64,000 nucleotides of DNA. Source: Leptotrichia sp. oral taxon 847. GTDB lineage: Bacteria > Fusobacteriota > Fusobacteriia > Fusobacteriales > Leptotrichiaceae. The stretch is taken from positions 62,001-126,000 of the forward strand of contig NZ_CP014231.1 in the NCBI RefSeq assembly GCF_001553645.1. Direction: 5' to 3'. The notes under the pieces are model-generated. The model was not told the origin of the DNA and made no database searches. It worked only from the letters and a program-made list of their open reading frames with translations. Position numbers and translations under genes: made by a program. Shown piece by piece: positions 17,785 to 28,200 of the stretch; positions within the stretch are counted from its first letter, which is position 1; every line of letters starts with the position of its first letter.

Positions 17785-18732
17785 CTGGTAAATGGATTAA
17801 GTTTCGTAGGTTCAATAGCAACTGCACCTGTGAGGGCGGCACTTAAACCTGTAGCGACTTCTGCAAAAGCAGAAGCAACGGTGACAAGATATGATAATGG
17901 CTACACACAAAGAAACACGTCATCGCCAGTTTATGACAATGGATATGCACAAAGGCTGGAAACAATCAACTACACGAATTCATCTGTTGTATACGATGCA
18001 AGCGAAAAAGTGTATCGCTATGCACCACAGCCATCAAATTGGAACATAGGTGTGGCAAAATCAATTACTTCAACTGGAAATACATATAGCTACGTACCAC
18101 AGGTGCCAGGACTGTCGGAACCGTTAAGAACAGGCATAATACCGCTTACAACCCCTGAAAGTTATAAGGCGACAGAGCAGATAACAAATACTGTAAGAAA
18201 TACATTTGGAGATGAAACAAAAGGAAAAAGTCTCTTTGAAGATGGAAACTTTACATCGAAATATAATGATTTCTACGGATATGAATACAATGCCTATACA
18301 AATCCTGGACCTTTGGCAGAATTAGAACAAAATAATAATTTTTATGGAGGAAGATATAACAGTAGAGTTTTAAGAGAAAATATAGTTCTATATAGAGCTG
18401 GTGAAAATGGTCCAAAAAAAGAATTGGGACAATATTTTGTCAAAACTCCACCACAGTCAGTAATTCAAGTGAGAACTGATACAGCTGTTAAGCCTTACTG
18501 GCCTGATAAAAGAACTAATGTTTTTTATGTGGATGAAGAAGGGAAAACAAAAGTTTATAAATCTCCTATTGAAAAAGTATATGCAATTGAAATACCAGCA
18601 GGTACAACAATTTATGAAGGACCAGTAGGATATCAAGGTGGGATGTATCTGGGTGGAATGGAAACCGAACAAATATTTATACAAGAGCCTTGGAAAATAC
18701 CAGGAATTAAAGTCTTGAAATATCCAAAATAG
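17785..18732 (+). pseudogene. Orphan toxin C-terminal cassette (second copy)
   Basis: An open frame runs from about 17785 (LVNGLSFVGSIATAP) with no start codon or ribosome binding site; the first usable codon is GTG 17830. Residues about 1-130 (counted from 17830) are a Tyr/Asn/Thr-rich spacer with repeated YDNGY(T/A)QR and VPQVPG motifs, quite unlike the first copy. From about residue 140 the toxin domain parallels the one at 16630-17115: YGYEYNAYTNPGPLAEL, GGRYNSRVL, LYRAG, QYFVKTPPQSVIQVR, DTAVKPYW, IPAGTTIYEGPV and GGMYLGGMETEQIF. Such promoterless cassettes downstream of cdiA are known as orphan cdiA-CT modules and can recombine into the parental gene. A specific immunity paralogue follows. 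Confidence 0.7.
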
Positions 18733-18758
18733 TTAAAAATTAAGGAAGGAAATATAAA

Positions 18759-19151
18759 ATGGAAAAATATGTAGAATTAAAAAAAGCAATAGAAGAATTT
18801 TTAGAACTAAGAAAAAATTTAAACAATAGAAAAGATATTAAAGAGTCACATAGTTTATCCTTAATAAGTTATTTATGTATAGTTAACTATTTAGTATACG
18901 GAAAAATTAGCAGATTTCGTGAAGATGTAAAAAAGGATATAGAAGAAGAATTTCGAAAATGGAGTCAAAATTTAGGAAAATTTGATCCATTGTTAGATTA
19001 TTATTTTGTATCTGTTACTTCAGACGGAAAAGATTCAGAAAAAAATGAAGAAATAAGACAAATTAATATAAAAGTTGGAGAATTAACACATAAAATAAAA
19101 AAACTTAGTATTGAAATTTATATAAATGATCTTATACCTTGGAGAAATTAA
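18759..19151 (+). CDS. Candidate immunity protein, paralogue of 17143-17550
   Basis: This 130-residue helical, charged protein has a good ribosome binding site (AAGGAAGG) and begins MEKYVELKKAIEEFLELRKN. It is clearly homologous to the protein at 17143 along its length but has diverged, as expected if each immunity protein matches its own toxin variant. It lies 26 bases after the second toxin cassette. It stays intact although the toxin upstream lacks a start, a usual sign of retained protective function. Confidence 0.65.
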   Translation: MEKYVELKKAIEEFLELRKNLNNRKDIKESHSLSLISYLCIVNYLVYGKISRFREDVKKDIEEEFRKWSQNLGKFDPLLDYYFVSVTSDGKDSEKNEEIRQINIKVGELTHKIKKLSIEIYINDLIPWRN

Positions 19152-19505
19152 ATAAACTTGAAGCATACTGCACCCAAAATTTAGCTAGAAGTCTAAATTT
19201 ATATATAATGAAGCTGAGGGACCTGATAGGGAACTCGGAGAGGACGACAGACGGAATAAAGAGAATACTGAAACATACTGAAGAGCGTGGAAGCGGAAAG
19301 TGCTGTACAGAAGTTCATGAGGATAGGATACGTTGACACGAAAGGCAAGACACAGCAGCAGGTGAAGCAGGAGGAGGATAAAATAAAAAAAGAAGCAGCT
19401 AGAAAGGCAATGAATAAAGCATTAAAAGACATGGAAAAATCTCCTAATGATTCTAATAGAGCAAAAGGACAGCCTAGTAAAGGAGGAGGAAATAAAAAAA
19501 GATGA
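19152..19505 (+). pseudogene. Toxin/exoprotein fragment, degraded
   Basis: This segment of broken reading frames is distinctly richer in G+C than its surroundings (about half G+C by eye between 19208 and 19370). Open pieces include NEAEGPDRELGEDDRR and, in another frame from 19287, a basic helical tail (RIGYVDTKGKTQQQVKQEED, ending SKGGGNKKR) that stops at the start of the next gene. It looks like the end of a third exoprotein toxin that has lost most of its body. Composition suggests a different origin. Confidence 0.5.
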
Positions 19506-20059
19506 TGACAGAAACTTTTATAAATGAAACTTATGGAATAAATGGAATAACAAGAATATCATTAAAAAAAATAATAAAAGTATTTTCATTTCCGAATGAA
19601 ATAAATATAAAGTTTTCTAATAAAAAAAAATCAATAGATATAAAGTTTATTTATGATGGATTAGAAGTCTATTATATGCTGTATTTTTTTTCAGAAAATA
19701 TTGAAAAACCTGAATATCAAACATTATATTTTGATGTAAAATATATACATTTAAATGATGATAGCATAAAAATAGGTGATGAAATAAAAACTGTAATTCC
19801 AAAAATAAAAAAATATTTAAAAAGAAATAAGAAAAATATAAACTTTGAATACGATGAAGATAAATATACAGGGAGATATTTATTTGATAATAAAAATATT
19901 GATATATTTTTTGAAAAATGCAGAAATAAAAAAATTGTTGATGGTATAATGATAAGCTTACCTTATGAAGATATTTTGCCAGAAAATAAAGATATTTTAA
20001 ATGAAATAGAAGATATTATAGAAATAAAAAATAAAATTGATAATCTTTTTTGGAAATAA
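19502..20059 (+). CDS. Candidate orphan immunity protein
   Basis: This is a 185-residue acidic, soluble protein of unknown family with an AAAGGAGGAGG ribosome binding site just upstream. Its ATG overlaps the stop of the degraded toxin tail (ATGATG context), the coupling typical of toxin-immunity pairs. Composition is dominated by Ile, Lys, Asn, Asp and Glu. It has beta-rich early segments (NEINIKFSNKKKSIDIKFIY) and a helical C-terminus. No catalytic motif is visible. The immunity role is inferred from position only. Confidence 0.55.
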   Translation: MMTETFINETYGINGITRISLKKIIKVFSFPNEINIKFSNKKKSIDIKFIYDGLEVYYMLYFFSENIEKPEYQTLYFDVKYIHLNDDSIKIGDEIKTVIPKIKKYLKRNKKNINFEYDEDKYTGRYLFDNKNIDIFFEKCRNKKIVDGIMISLPYEDILPENKDILNEIEDIIEIKNKIDNLFWK

Positions 20060-20465
20060 AGAAATACCTTCATAGGAAAATACGATCTGTTAAATTTATT
20101 CCTTTTTAGAGGAATACTACATATGAATAATCAATATATTAATTTTTAAAAGTTTTATTTCAAATAAAACAAAAATTGTAAACTTGTTTTAATAGCAAAT
20201 TAAATTTTAAAATAATCGTTGTTGTAGAAGACAGCGGTTATTTTTCTCTCATTTTTAGACATTCCAAATTAACAAAAAATTTTGATTATCTCAAATTCAC
20301 CCATATAACCTCTACAAGCCAAAATTTTTATTTAAGGCATTTTTATACCGAAAATTGATTTTTTGAACTGTATGTATGTTATATGGGCTTTTAAAATGAT
20401 ATTTTTTAAAATTTATAATAAAAGTTAAAAGTTTTAATTTCTTTCTTTAAAGCAGACATTTACAT
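20060..20465. other. Intergenic region with a terminator; otherwise nothing recognised
   Basis: AT-rich spacer. A hairpin with T-run at 20211-20247 is the one recognisable element. The rest (20250-20465) includes a short string CCATATAACCTCTACAAGCC and a long poly-T/A stretch without coding potential. Confidence 0.4.
20211..20247 (+). terminator. Terminator-like hairpin, first copy of a cassette-end motif
   Basis: AATAATCGTTGT pairs with ACAGCGGTTATT (12 bp with two G-U pairs) around an 8-base loop, followed by TTTCTCTC. A related hairpin with the same left arm and loop occurs at 22556-22590, also at the end of a cassette. Confidence 0.6.
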
Positions 20466-20756
20466 TTGTATGTGATTAATGCTAAAATAATAAAAAAAGA
20501 ATGGAATATTGACATGACAAACAGGGATTTCTATATCAATATAGGAGCAAATGTCAGATATTCTACTTTTAATAATAATTTTTACACAATTGGAAATATT
20601 GAAATAGGCGAAGCTTCTGGAAGTCTGATAAACAGAGATGTTACAAATGAAATTTTTGCTAATGAAGTTTTAGGACATTTTTATACTTTTATGCAAGTTG
20701 CGTTGAAAGCAAAAGATAAGAAAGGATTATTTGATAAAAATGAAATTAAAAAATAA
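20466..20756 (+). pseudogene. Fragment of a CdiA-like exoprotein
   Basis: This 96-codon frame contains IGNIEIGEASGSLINRDVTN, matching VGNVEIGEASGSPINKDVTK of the long exoprotein frame near 14838-14890. The flanks are unrelated or decayed and the start (TTG) has no ribosome binding site. It is a recombination remnant of the shared pre-toxin region placed just before another small gene. Confidence 0.7.
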
Positions 20757-21291
20757 AATACAACGGTTATTATTAATTTTATTATTTATATTTAATTGTA
20801 ATTTATTTTCTTCAAGTTATTTATCTGTTAGTTACTATGTGGGTGGAAATGGTTTAATGAATGTAAAAGTTTCGTATAAAATTTATGATAACAAAATAGA
20901 AGTAGAATCATATATTCGAAACAAATTTTTATATTCAATAGAAAGATCATATAAAAAATATCAAGATAAAAAGAAATTAGAAAATTTAATAAAAAATAAT
21001 GACAATCTTTTAAAAAAAGAAAATTTTAATTTTTTAAAAAGATGTATAAAAAATTGTAAAAAAACTAATACAAATGTTGTATTAACAGCAGAATTTATAG
21101 AAGAAAAAATGCCTGAATTTACAAATTTTTTGGTCTATAAAAATGAATTATATGAAGGGAAAAATATAAAATTTTACAAAATAAAATTTAAAAATGAGGA
21201 ATATTTAATTTTTGATGATTTAAAATTATATAAAAATTCAAAAATAAAAAAAATACTTTTGGCGTTATCAGGATTAAAAAATTATAATTAA
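20740..21291 (+). CDS. Secreted or membrane-anchored protein, candidate immunity
   Basis: This 183-residue protein has a hydrophobic N-terminus (KIQRLLLILLFIFNCNLFSSS) that could be a signal peptide or a lipoprotein signal (LFIFNC-type). The mature part is Lys/Asn/Tyr-rich with a pair of cysteines (RCIKNCKK). AAAGGA at 20721 fits either a TTG at 20731 or this ATG. It overlaps the preceding exoprotein fragment, the usual place for an immunity gene, but family and function are unknown. If it is immunity, its export suggests a target in the envelope. Confidence 0.55.
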   Translation: MKLKNKIQRLLLILLFIFNCNLFSSSYLSVSYYVGGNGLMNVKVSYKIYDNKIEVESYIRNKFLYSIERSYKKYQDKKKLENLIKNNDNLLKKENFNFLKRCIKNCKKTNTNVVLTAEFIEEKMPEFTNFLVYKNELYEGKNIKFYKIKFKNEEYLIFDDLKLYKNSKIKKILLALSGLKNYN

Positions 21292-21307
21292 TATAATCAA
21301 TTGTTAA

Positions 21308-21643
21308 AGTAAATTATGTAAAATTATCAAAAATTCCAAAACAGATGTATACGCTTTTGTCAAAATATTTAAAAAAACTGGAGAAATTTGGGTACTTGAT
21401 AGTAAACAGATTGCAAAATCAGGAAATATGAGTGTATCAAATAAAGGGGCAGGTGGAGCTAGACAAATGTCTCCTGACTGGGTAAGAAATGTATCAAGTA
21501 AACTAGACAAAAATAATCCAGTAAAAAAAGCAATTGATGAAGCAATAGATAAAGGAAAAATAAATACTGGATTAGTAGGAATTGATAAGAAAACAGGAGA
21601 GTTAATTTTTATTCCAACAAGAATTACTAATATAAAAAAATAA
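21308..21643 (+). pseudogene. Orphan toxin C-terminal fragment, possibly nuclease-fold
   Basis: An open frame without start or ribosome binding site reads VYAFVKIFKKTGEIWVLDSK, then GAGGARQMSPDWVRNVSSKL and later GLVGIDKKTGELIFIPTRIT. The pattern of a beta strand ending in Asp-Ser-Lys, a Gly-rich loop, Gln-Met-Ser and a Trp-Val helix recalls restriction-endonuclease-fold polymorphic toxins, where the D-x-K dyad is catalytic. This assignment is tentative. It is followed 18 bases later by an Imm49-like gene. Confidence 0.55.
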
Positions 21644-21661
21644 TGAAGAGAGGAAAAAACT

Positions 21662-22546
21662 ATGAAAAACATATTAGCAGGAGAGAAAAAATACAAAAAA
21701 GGGTACATAAAAGTTAGTCATGAATATTTAGATGAAGAGGCTGAAAAAAGAAGATTAGAATATATATCAAATAAAAAAGGGGATCAGTTTGGATGTATGT
21801 GGACTTTTTCTAGTGATTATTGTGGTATATCATCTAAAAATTTATTAATAGAGAAAAATATTGAAAAACATAGATTAAATTGCTATATAGGTGGGAAACT
21901 AAGAATACTCTCTACAGGTAGATCAAGTATGCTTGTTACTCACCCAACTCAAATGTTTGAAATGTTTATGTCTAATAATCCAGATTTTATAACATTTTTC
22001 AAAAATAATATTGATATGATAATGCCTGATGATTATGATAGTAAAAAAAATAAATATGGTTATTTAAAAAATGATTATGGAACATTTTTCTTAATTCGTG
22101 TAATTCTTCATGCAATAAGAGGAGATTTTGAAGAAGTCAAAAAAAGATGTACTGTATATTTGAAAAATCCATTGAAAGACAGTTATTATAAATATGGGGA
22201 ACTGCACTATGAATTTTTAGGTGCTTTGGCAGATAAAGATATTGATGGAATGAAAAAAGCGATAGACGGGATGATGGAACAAAAAGTGGCAAGAAAATTT
22301 TCAAATGATAATAATCCAAACTATGAATTTTACTTGCATGTATATGTCATAATATACGCCAAAATAGCATTATATCACGGAATAGACTTGGAAATTGACA
22401 ATGAAGTAGCACCAAAAGAATTAATAGACATAACTCCGCTTGAAAAATATGAAGATCCGTATGATTTTATGAAAGATTTTGATTTGGCAACAGTAACACC
22501 GAAAGAATGGAAAGAATGGAAAAATAGCTGGAATTTGAATTTATAA
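21662..22546 (+). CDS. Immunity protein, Imm49-like
   Basis: This 294-residue soluble helical protein is preceded by AAGAGAGG and follows the toxin fragment by 18 bases. The C-terminal part (YVIIYAKIALYHGIDLEIDN, then APKELI) and the preceding repeat-like helices (LADKDIDGMKKAIDGMMEQK) resemble the Imm49 family of polymorphic-toxin immunity proteins. The N-terminus has a Cys/Trp-containing segment (GCMWTFSSDYCG). Family assignment is by recall and needs a profile search. The gene is intact despite its fragmentary toxin, consistent with an orphan immunity function. Confidence 0.6.
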   Translation: MKNILAGEKKYKKGYIKVSHEYLDEEAEKRRLEYISNKKGDQFGCMWTFSSDYCGISSKNLLIEKNIEKHRLNCYIGGKLRILSTGRSSMLVTHPTQMFEMFMSNNPDFITFFKNNIDMIMPDDYDSKKNKYGYLKNDYGTFFLIRVILHAIRGDFEEVKKRCTVYLKNPLKDSYYKYGELHYEFLGALADKDIDGMKKAIDGMMEQKVARKFSNDNNPNYEFYLHVYVIIYAKIALYHGIDLEIDNEVAPKELIDITPLEKYEDPYDFMKDFDLATVTPKEWKEWKNSWNLNL

Positions 22547-22555
22547 AATTTTCAA

Positions 22556-22590
22556 ATAATCGTTGTTGTAAAAGACAGCGCTTTTTTTTC
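22556..22590 (+). terminator. Terminator at the end of the toxin/immunity island
   Basis: CGTTGT/ACAGCG stem with loop TGTAAAAG followed by eight T. It shares its left arm and loop with the hairpin at 20211-20247. Confidence 0.65.
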
Positions 22591-22642
22591 TTACATTAGT
22601 GAATTTTTGCAAAAGACGAATTGCAGATTTATAAATACACAG

Positions 22643-22671
22643 TTGTTTTTGAAAAATAAGTATGATAAAAT
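22643..22671 (+). promoter_or_regulatory. Promoter for lepA
   Basis: TTGTTT (22643-22648), 17-base spacer, TAAAAT (22666-22671), about 55 bases before lepA. Confidence 0.5.
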
Positions 22672-22726
22672 AATACGAAGAAGATAAAAAAACATTAGAT
22701 AAAAGATTTAATTAATTGGAGGAAAA

Positions 22727-24523
22727 ATGTTAAATCAAAAAAACAAAAGAAATTTTTCTATAATTGCACATATTGATCATGGTAAATCAACAATTGCTGA
22801 TAGATTATTAGAATTTACTGGAACGGTAACAAAAAGAGAAATGGTTGACCAAGTATTAGATAGTATGGATTTAGAGCGTGAAAAAGGTATAACGATAAAG
22901 GCCCAAGCTGTTACACTTAATTATAAAGCTAAAAATGGTGAAATTTACGAATTAAATTTAATTGACACTCCTGGACATGTGGATTTTATTTACGAAGTTT
23001 CCCGTTCACTTGCAGCATGTGATGGAGCGCTTTTAGTAGTCGATGCAGCTCAAGGGATAGAAGCGCAAACTTTAGCAAATGTTTATTTGGCTTTGGAAAA
23101 TGACTTGGAGATACTTCCTGTAATCAATAAAATTGATTTGCCGTCAGCTGACCCTGACAAAGTGAAACTGGAAATAGAAGATGTGATAGGACTTCCAGCT
23201 GATGAAGCAGTTCTGGTTTCTGGAAAAACTGGAATTGGAATTGAAGATTTGTTAGAAGCGATAATTGAATATATTCCTGCGCCAAAAGGTGATGTAAATA
23301 AACCGTTAAAAGCGTTGATATTTGATTCTCACTATGATGATTTTAGAGGAGTTATCACATATATTAGAATTGTTGACGGAAAAATTTCTAAAGGAGATAG
23401 AATTAAAATTATGTCAACTGATAAAGAATTTGACGTCCTTGAAGTTGGAATTTTTTCACCAAAGATGAAAGAAACGAAAGAATTGACAGTCGGGTCAGTC
23501 GGATATATCATCACAGGAATAAAATCAATTAAAGATACACAAGTTGGAGATACGATTACTCACATTGATAATCCTACAGATTCGGCACTGGAAGGATATA
23601 GACCAGCACTAAGTATGGTTTTTGCTGGAATTTACCCAGTTTCCACTGATGATTATGAAGATTTGAGAGAAGCTCTTGAAAAATTACAGTTAAATGACGC
23701 TTCTTTGTCTTATGCGCCTGAAACATCACTTGCATTGGGATTTGGCTTTAGATGTGGATTTTTAGGCCTACTTCATATGGAAATCGTTGTGGAAAGGCTT
23801 AGACGAGAGTTTAACATTGACTTAATTTCTACAGCTCCGTCAGTTAAATATCACGTAACATTGGAACAGCAGCAAATGCAAGTTATAGATAATCCCGCTG
23901 AATTTCCTGAAGGGAAAAAATATATTGAAGAGCCTTATGTAAAAGGTACAATTATTGTTCCAAAAGACTATGTTGGAAATGTGATGGAACTTTGTCAGGA
24001 AAAAAGAGGAACTTTTTTAAATATGAATTATCTTGATGAAACGAGAACTATGATTAGTTACGATTTACCACTTGCAGAAATCGTAATCGATTTTTACGAC
24101 AAGTTAAAATCTCGAACAAAAGGTTACGCTTCGTTTGAATATGAAATGATTGGCTACAAAGAATCAGATTTAGTAAAAGTTGATATTTTAGTCAGCGGAA
24201 ATCCTGTGGATGCTTTTTCATTTATCGCACATAAGGATAATGCTTATTACAGAGGTCGTGCGATAGTTGAAAAATTAAAAGACGTAATTCCAAGACAACA
24301 ATTTGAAATACCACTTCAAGCTGCACTTGGAACAAAAATAATTGCAAGAGAAACAATAAAGGCACTTCGTAAAAATGTTCTTGCAAAATGTTACGGTGGA
24401 GATATTACCCGTAAGAAAAAATTGTTAGAAAAACAAAAAGAAGGAAAAAAACGGATGAAAGCGATTGGAAATGTTGAAATTCCGCAAGAAGCATTTTTAT
24501 CAGTTTTAAAATTAAATGACTAA
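22727..24523 (+). CDS. lepA: Elongation factor 4 (LepA)
   Basis: This 598-residue ribosome-associated translational GTPase helps recover stalled or mis-translocated ribosomes. Motifs: G1 AHIDHGKST near residue 15, G3 DTPGH near 82, G4 NKID near 136, and the LepA-specific C-terminal region ([21 protein letters not shown]-like) ending in the KGKKRMK-type basic tail ([18 protein letters not shown]). Length is standard. TTGGAGGAAAA gives a strong ribosome binding site. Confidence 0.97.
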   Translation: MLNQKNKRNFSIIAHIDHGKSTIADRLLEFTGTVTKREMVDQVLDSMDLEREKGITIKAQAVTLNYKAKNGEIYELNLIDTPGHVDFIYEVSRSLAACDGALLVVDAAQGIEAQTLANVYLALENDLEILPVINKIDLPSADPDKVKLEIEDVIGLPADEAVLVSGKTGIGIEDLLEAIIEYIPAPKGDVNKPLKALIFDSHYDDFRGVITYIRIVDGKISKGDRIKIMSTDKEFDVLEVGIFSPKMKETKELTVGSVGYIITGIKSIKDTQVGDTITHIDNPTDSALEGYRPALSMVFAGIYPVSTDDYEDLREALEKLQLNDASLSYAPETSLALGFGFRCGFLGLLHMEIVVERLRREFNIDLISTAPSVKYHVTLEQQQMQVIDNPAEFPEGKKYIEEPYVKGTIIVPKDYVGNVMELCQEKRGTFLNMNYLDETRTMISYDLPLAEIVIDFYDKLKSRTKGYASFEYEMIGYKESDLVKVDILVSGNPVDAFSFIAHKDNAYYRGRAIVEKLKDVIPRQQFEIPLQAALGTKIIARETIKALRKNVLAKCYGGDITRKKKLLEKQKEGKKRMKAIGNVEIPQEAFLSVLKLND

Positions 24524-24586
24524 TTTTTGAATAAATATTTGAATAAGATAAAATAAAATAGAAGAAAAAAGAGAAAGAGAAAAAAA

Positions 24587-25204
24587 GTGAATAAAGATAA
24601 AAATTTAAATAAAAATATTATATTTTTTGATGTAGAGACAAATGGATTTCAGGGAAGTTCTGTTTTATCTATGTCAGCAATAAAAGTAAATTATAATTTT
24701 GGAAAAAGTGAATGGTTAAAAGTTTCAGAATTTAACCGTTTTTATTTTAGAGAAGAAGACGAAGAAATGAATGAAGGGGCAATTAATGTAAATGGACTAA
24801 CTGACGAAGTAATTGCACTTGAACGAAAAAAACTTAAAGATAAAATAGGAGATTATCCTTTGACTTTTAAAAAAGATATGGACAATTTTTTTATGTTTTG
24901 TCAGGATACTGACCATTTTGTAGCTCATAATATAAAGTTTGACAGAAGTTTTGTGGATTTTTCACTAAAAAATCAGTTTGATACAATGAAAGAAAATATT
25001 GATATTTTAAAAATTGAAAACGACTATGGAAATTATAAATGGCCAAAACTTATTGAATGTGCTAAATATTATAAAGTTCCATTTGAAGAAAATCAGTTTC
25101 ACGGAAGTTATTACGATGTTTTAATCATGTTTAGAATTTTTTATAAAATGACTAAAAATGAAATTTCTAAAAATCGAATATTTGATTTTTTGGAAAAAGA
25201 ATGA
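24587..25204 (+). CDS. DEDDh-type 3'-5' exonuclease
   Basis: This 205-residue protein belongs to the DnaQ/PolC-epsilon exonuclease superfamily. ExoI motif FFDVETNGF has the first catalytic Asp15 and Glu17; ExoII HFVAHNIKFDRSF carries the next Asp; ExoIII HGSYYDVLIMFRIF has the His and final Asp of the DEDDh type. It starts with GTG. It lies 28 bases before the PLD-helicase gene on the same strand, suggesting an operon. It is not the replicative PolC or epsilon subunit (too short, no polymerase), so a repair or defence role linked to the helicase is inferred. Confidence 0.85.
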   Translation: MNKDKNLNKNIIFFDVETNGFQGSSVLSMSAIKVNYNFGKSEWLKVSEFNRFYFREEDEEMNEGAINVNGLTDEVIALERKKLKDKIGDYPLTFKKDMDNFFMFCQDTDHFVAHNIKFDRSFVDFSLKNQFDTMKENIDILKIENDYGNYKWPKLIECAKYYKVPFEENQFHGSYYDVLIMFRIFYKMTKNEISKNRIFDFLEKE

Positions 25205-25232
25205 TTAATATAAATAGGGGATCTGTTTTAAA

Positions 25233-28200
25233 ATGAGTATACTTTTGCAAAAAGATGATCTGAATTTAAAAAATGAAAGTCAAAAAATTGTAGAAATTAA
25301 AGACTATGAAGAAAAATTAAAATTTGAGTTAATTGAGTATTTCTCAAAAGAAATTTCTTTTTTAATAAAAGATGGCAGCTATCAAGATGCTATAGATTTT
25401 GTTCAAAATAGACTAAATATTCGTTTTGAAATTCCATTAAAACAGAAAGAAAAAGATATAACAGGAAATTTAAACGAGCTTATTTTAAATGAAAAGACAA
25501 AATTCAAAAATTTTTTTATCTATTTAAAAAATGAATTATTAAATTGTAAAAAATTTCATTTTATCGTGAGTTTTATAAGATATTCAGGACTTCAAATACT
25601 TTTGAGTACATTGGACGAACTTGAAAAAAAAGGAATCAAAGGTGAAATTATAACTTCTGTTTATTTAAATATAACAGATTCAAAATCACTAAGAAAACTT
25701 CTCAGTTACAAAAATATAAAAGTGAAAATTTATAATAATTCAAGCGAGAGTTTTCATACAAAAGCGTATTTATTTGAAAAAAATAAATATCATACTTGCA
25801 TAATAGGTTCTTCGAATATTAGTCAAAGCGCTTTGTATTCTGCAGAAGAATGGAATGTTAAACTTACAGAAAGTAATTTTTTTGAAATTTATAAAAAATC
25901 AATTTCACAATTTAAAAATCTTTGGAATAGTGACAAAGCCATTGAACTCAGCGAAGATTTTATTTTTGAGTATGAAAATTATAAAAATAATTTGAAACTT
26001 CAAAAGACCTTTGATTATAGAAAAGTAAAAAATAATAAAAATTATTTTGAACCGAATAGTATGCAAAAAGAACTTTTGGAAAAGTTAAAAAATACTAGGA
26101 AATCAGGGAATAAAAAAGGACTTGTGGTTGCTGCGACTGGAACTGGGAAAACGTATCTTGCAGCGATGGATATAAAAAATTTTTTTGAAAAGAAAGAAAA
26201 AAAATTTTTGTTTTTAGCACATAGAGAAGAGCTTTTGGAAAATGCGATTTTAGTTTGTAAAAAGATTATGAAAATTGGAGAAAATAAAGTTGGAAGAATT
26301 TTTGGAGGAAAAAAAGAAACTGAGAAAAAAATTATTTTTGCAACTGTTCAATCGCTTCAAAATAATTATCTTGAATTTTCTAAAGATTATTTTGACTATA
26401 TTGTAATTGATGAATTTCATCATTCAAGTGCCAAAAGTTACACAAAAATTCTAAATTATTTTAATCCAAAATTTCTTCTGGGCCTTACTGCAACACCTGA
26501 AAGAATGGATGGAAAGGACATCTTAGAACTTTGTGATTATAATTTAGTTGGCGAAATGGGTTTGAAACGAGCAATGGAACAGGATTTACTTGCACCTTTT
26601 CACTATTTTGGAATAAATGACGAAACATTTGATTATGAGAAAATTCCTTACAAAAATGGAAAATATCAAGAAGATATTTTAGTTAAAAATTTGTTGAATA
26701 ATAAAAGAGTCGATTATATAATTGAAAAAATAAAAAAAATCGGATTTGATGGCGAAAAGATGAGTTGCATAGCATTTTGTGAAAATATCAACCACGCTAA
26801 TTTTATGAATAAAAATTTTAATAAAAATGGATATATTTCAGAAATTTTAACTTCAAGAACTTCAAAATTTGAAAGAGAAAAGATTTTAGAAGATTTTAAA
26901 AATAAAAAATCTGAAATTTTGTGCGTTGTAGATATTTTAAACGAAGGAATTGATATTCCAAATATAAATTTGCTTTTATTTTTAAGACCAACTTTTTCTT
27001 CCACAATTTTTACGCAACAAATTGGACGAGGACTTAGAAAATGTGAAAATAAAGATTTTGTGACAATTATAGATTTTATTGGAAATCATAAGAAAGATTA
27101 TATCATTGCAAAATTTTTTTATGAAGAAATGTTAAACAATAAAAATATTTTGTATATCAAAAAAGAAAAATTGATAAAAGAAATAAAAACTAATTTTGAA
27201 AGTGTTCCAATGGCATCATATGTCGAACTGGATAGAATTTGTCAAGAACGAATAATTAATAAAATAGAAAAAATCAATTTTAATTCCAAAATAATGTTAA
27301 AGGAAGCATATGACAGCTTTAAAAATGAAATCGGAAAAAATGATGACGAAATTTTAGAAATTTTAGATTTTGATAGAAATATTGAATTATTTATCGAGTT
27401 AAGCTCAAAATACGATTCTTTTTACACAGCGCAAAAAAATTTAGAAAGTAATTCAATTGATGAATTAAATTTTTCAAATATCGAATTTTTATCATATTTA
27501 GAAAAAAAATTAACTTTGGTTGAACCTTTTACTTATTTGATTGTTGATTTATTTTTGGATAAAAAAACAGAAAATATTACAGAAAGTGATGTTTTGAAAA
27601 AATATAAAAATTATTTTAATATTTTGGAATTTAAAAATACTTATTTAATAAAACGAATTTTAAAAGAATTACTAGAAGATAAAATTTTAGATTTTGAATC
27701 AAATTCTGAATTTAAAAACAAAAAAAATTATAAACTTTCAAAAAAATATAAAGATAATTTTTTTAAAGATAAAAATTTTTTGAAAAGATTAAAACAGCTC
27801 ATAATTTTAGGTTTGTCGGAATTTAAAAATAATGATATTAGTCAATTTAACGAAAACATCTTAATAAATTACAAGGAATATAAACGAATTGAGTTACAGA
27901 TTTTGCTGGATTCAAAAGTTCCAAAAGGAAGCTGGAGAGCTGGATATGCAAATACTGAAAAAGATATTTGCCTTTTTGTAACTTACGACAAATCTCATAT
28001 TTTACAAGAAAATTTAAAATATGATAATTCGCTACATTCAGATGACATAATTCAATGGATAAGCCAACCCAAAACTTACCACACCTCAAGTGTCGGCCAA
28101 ATGTTTATAAAACACAGAGAAAAAGGTATAAAAGTTCATATTTTTGTAAGAAAATTTGCATTTTTGGACAATAAAAAGACAAACCCATTTATTTATCTAG

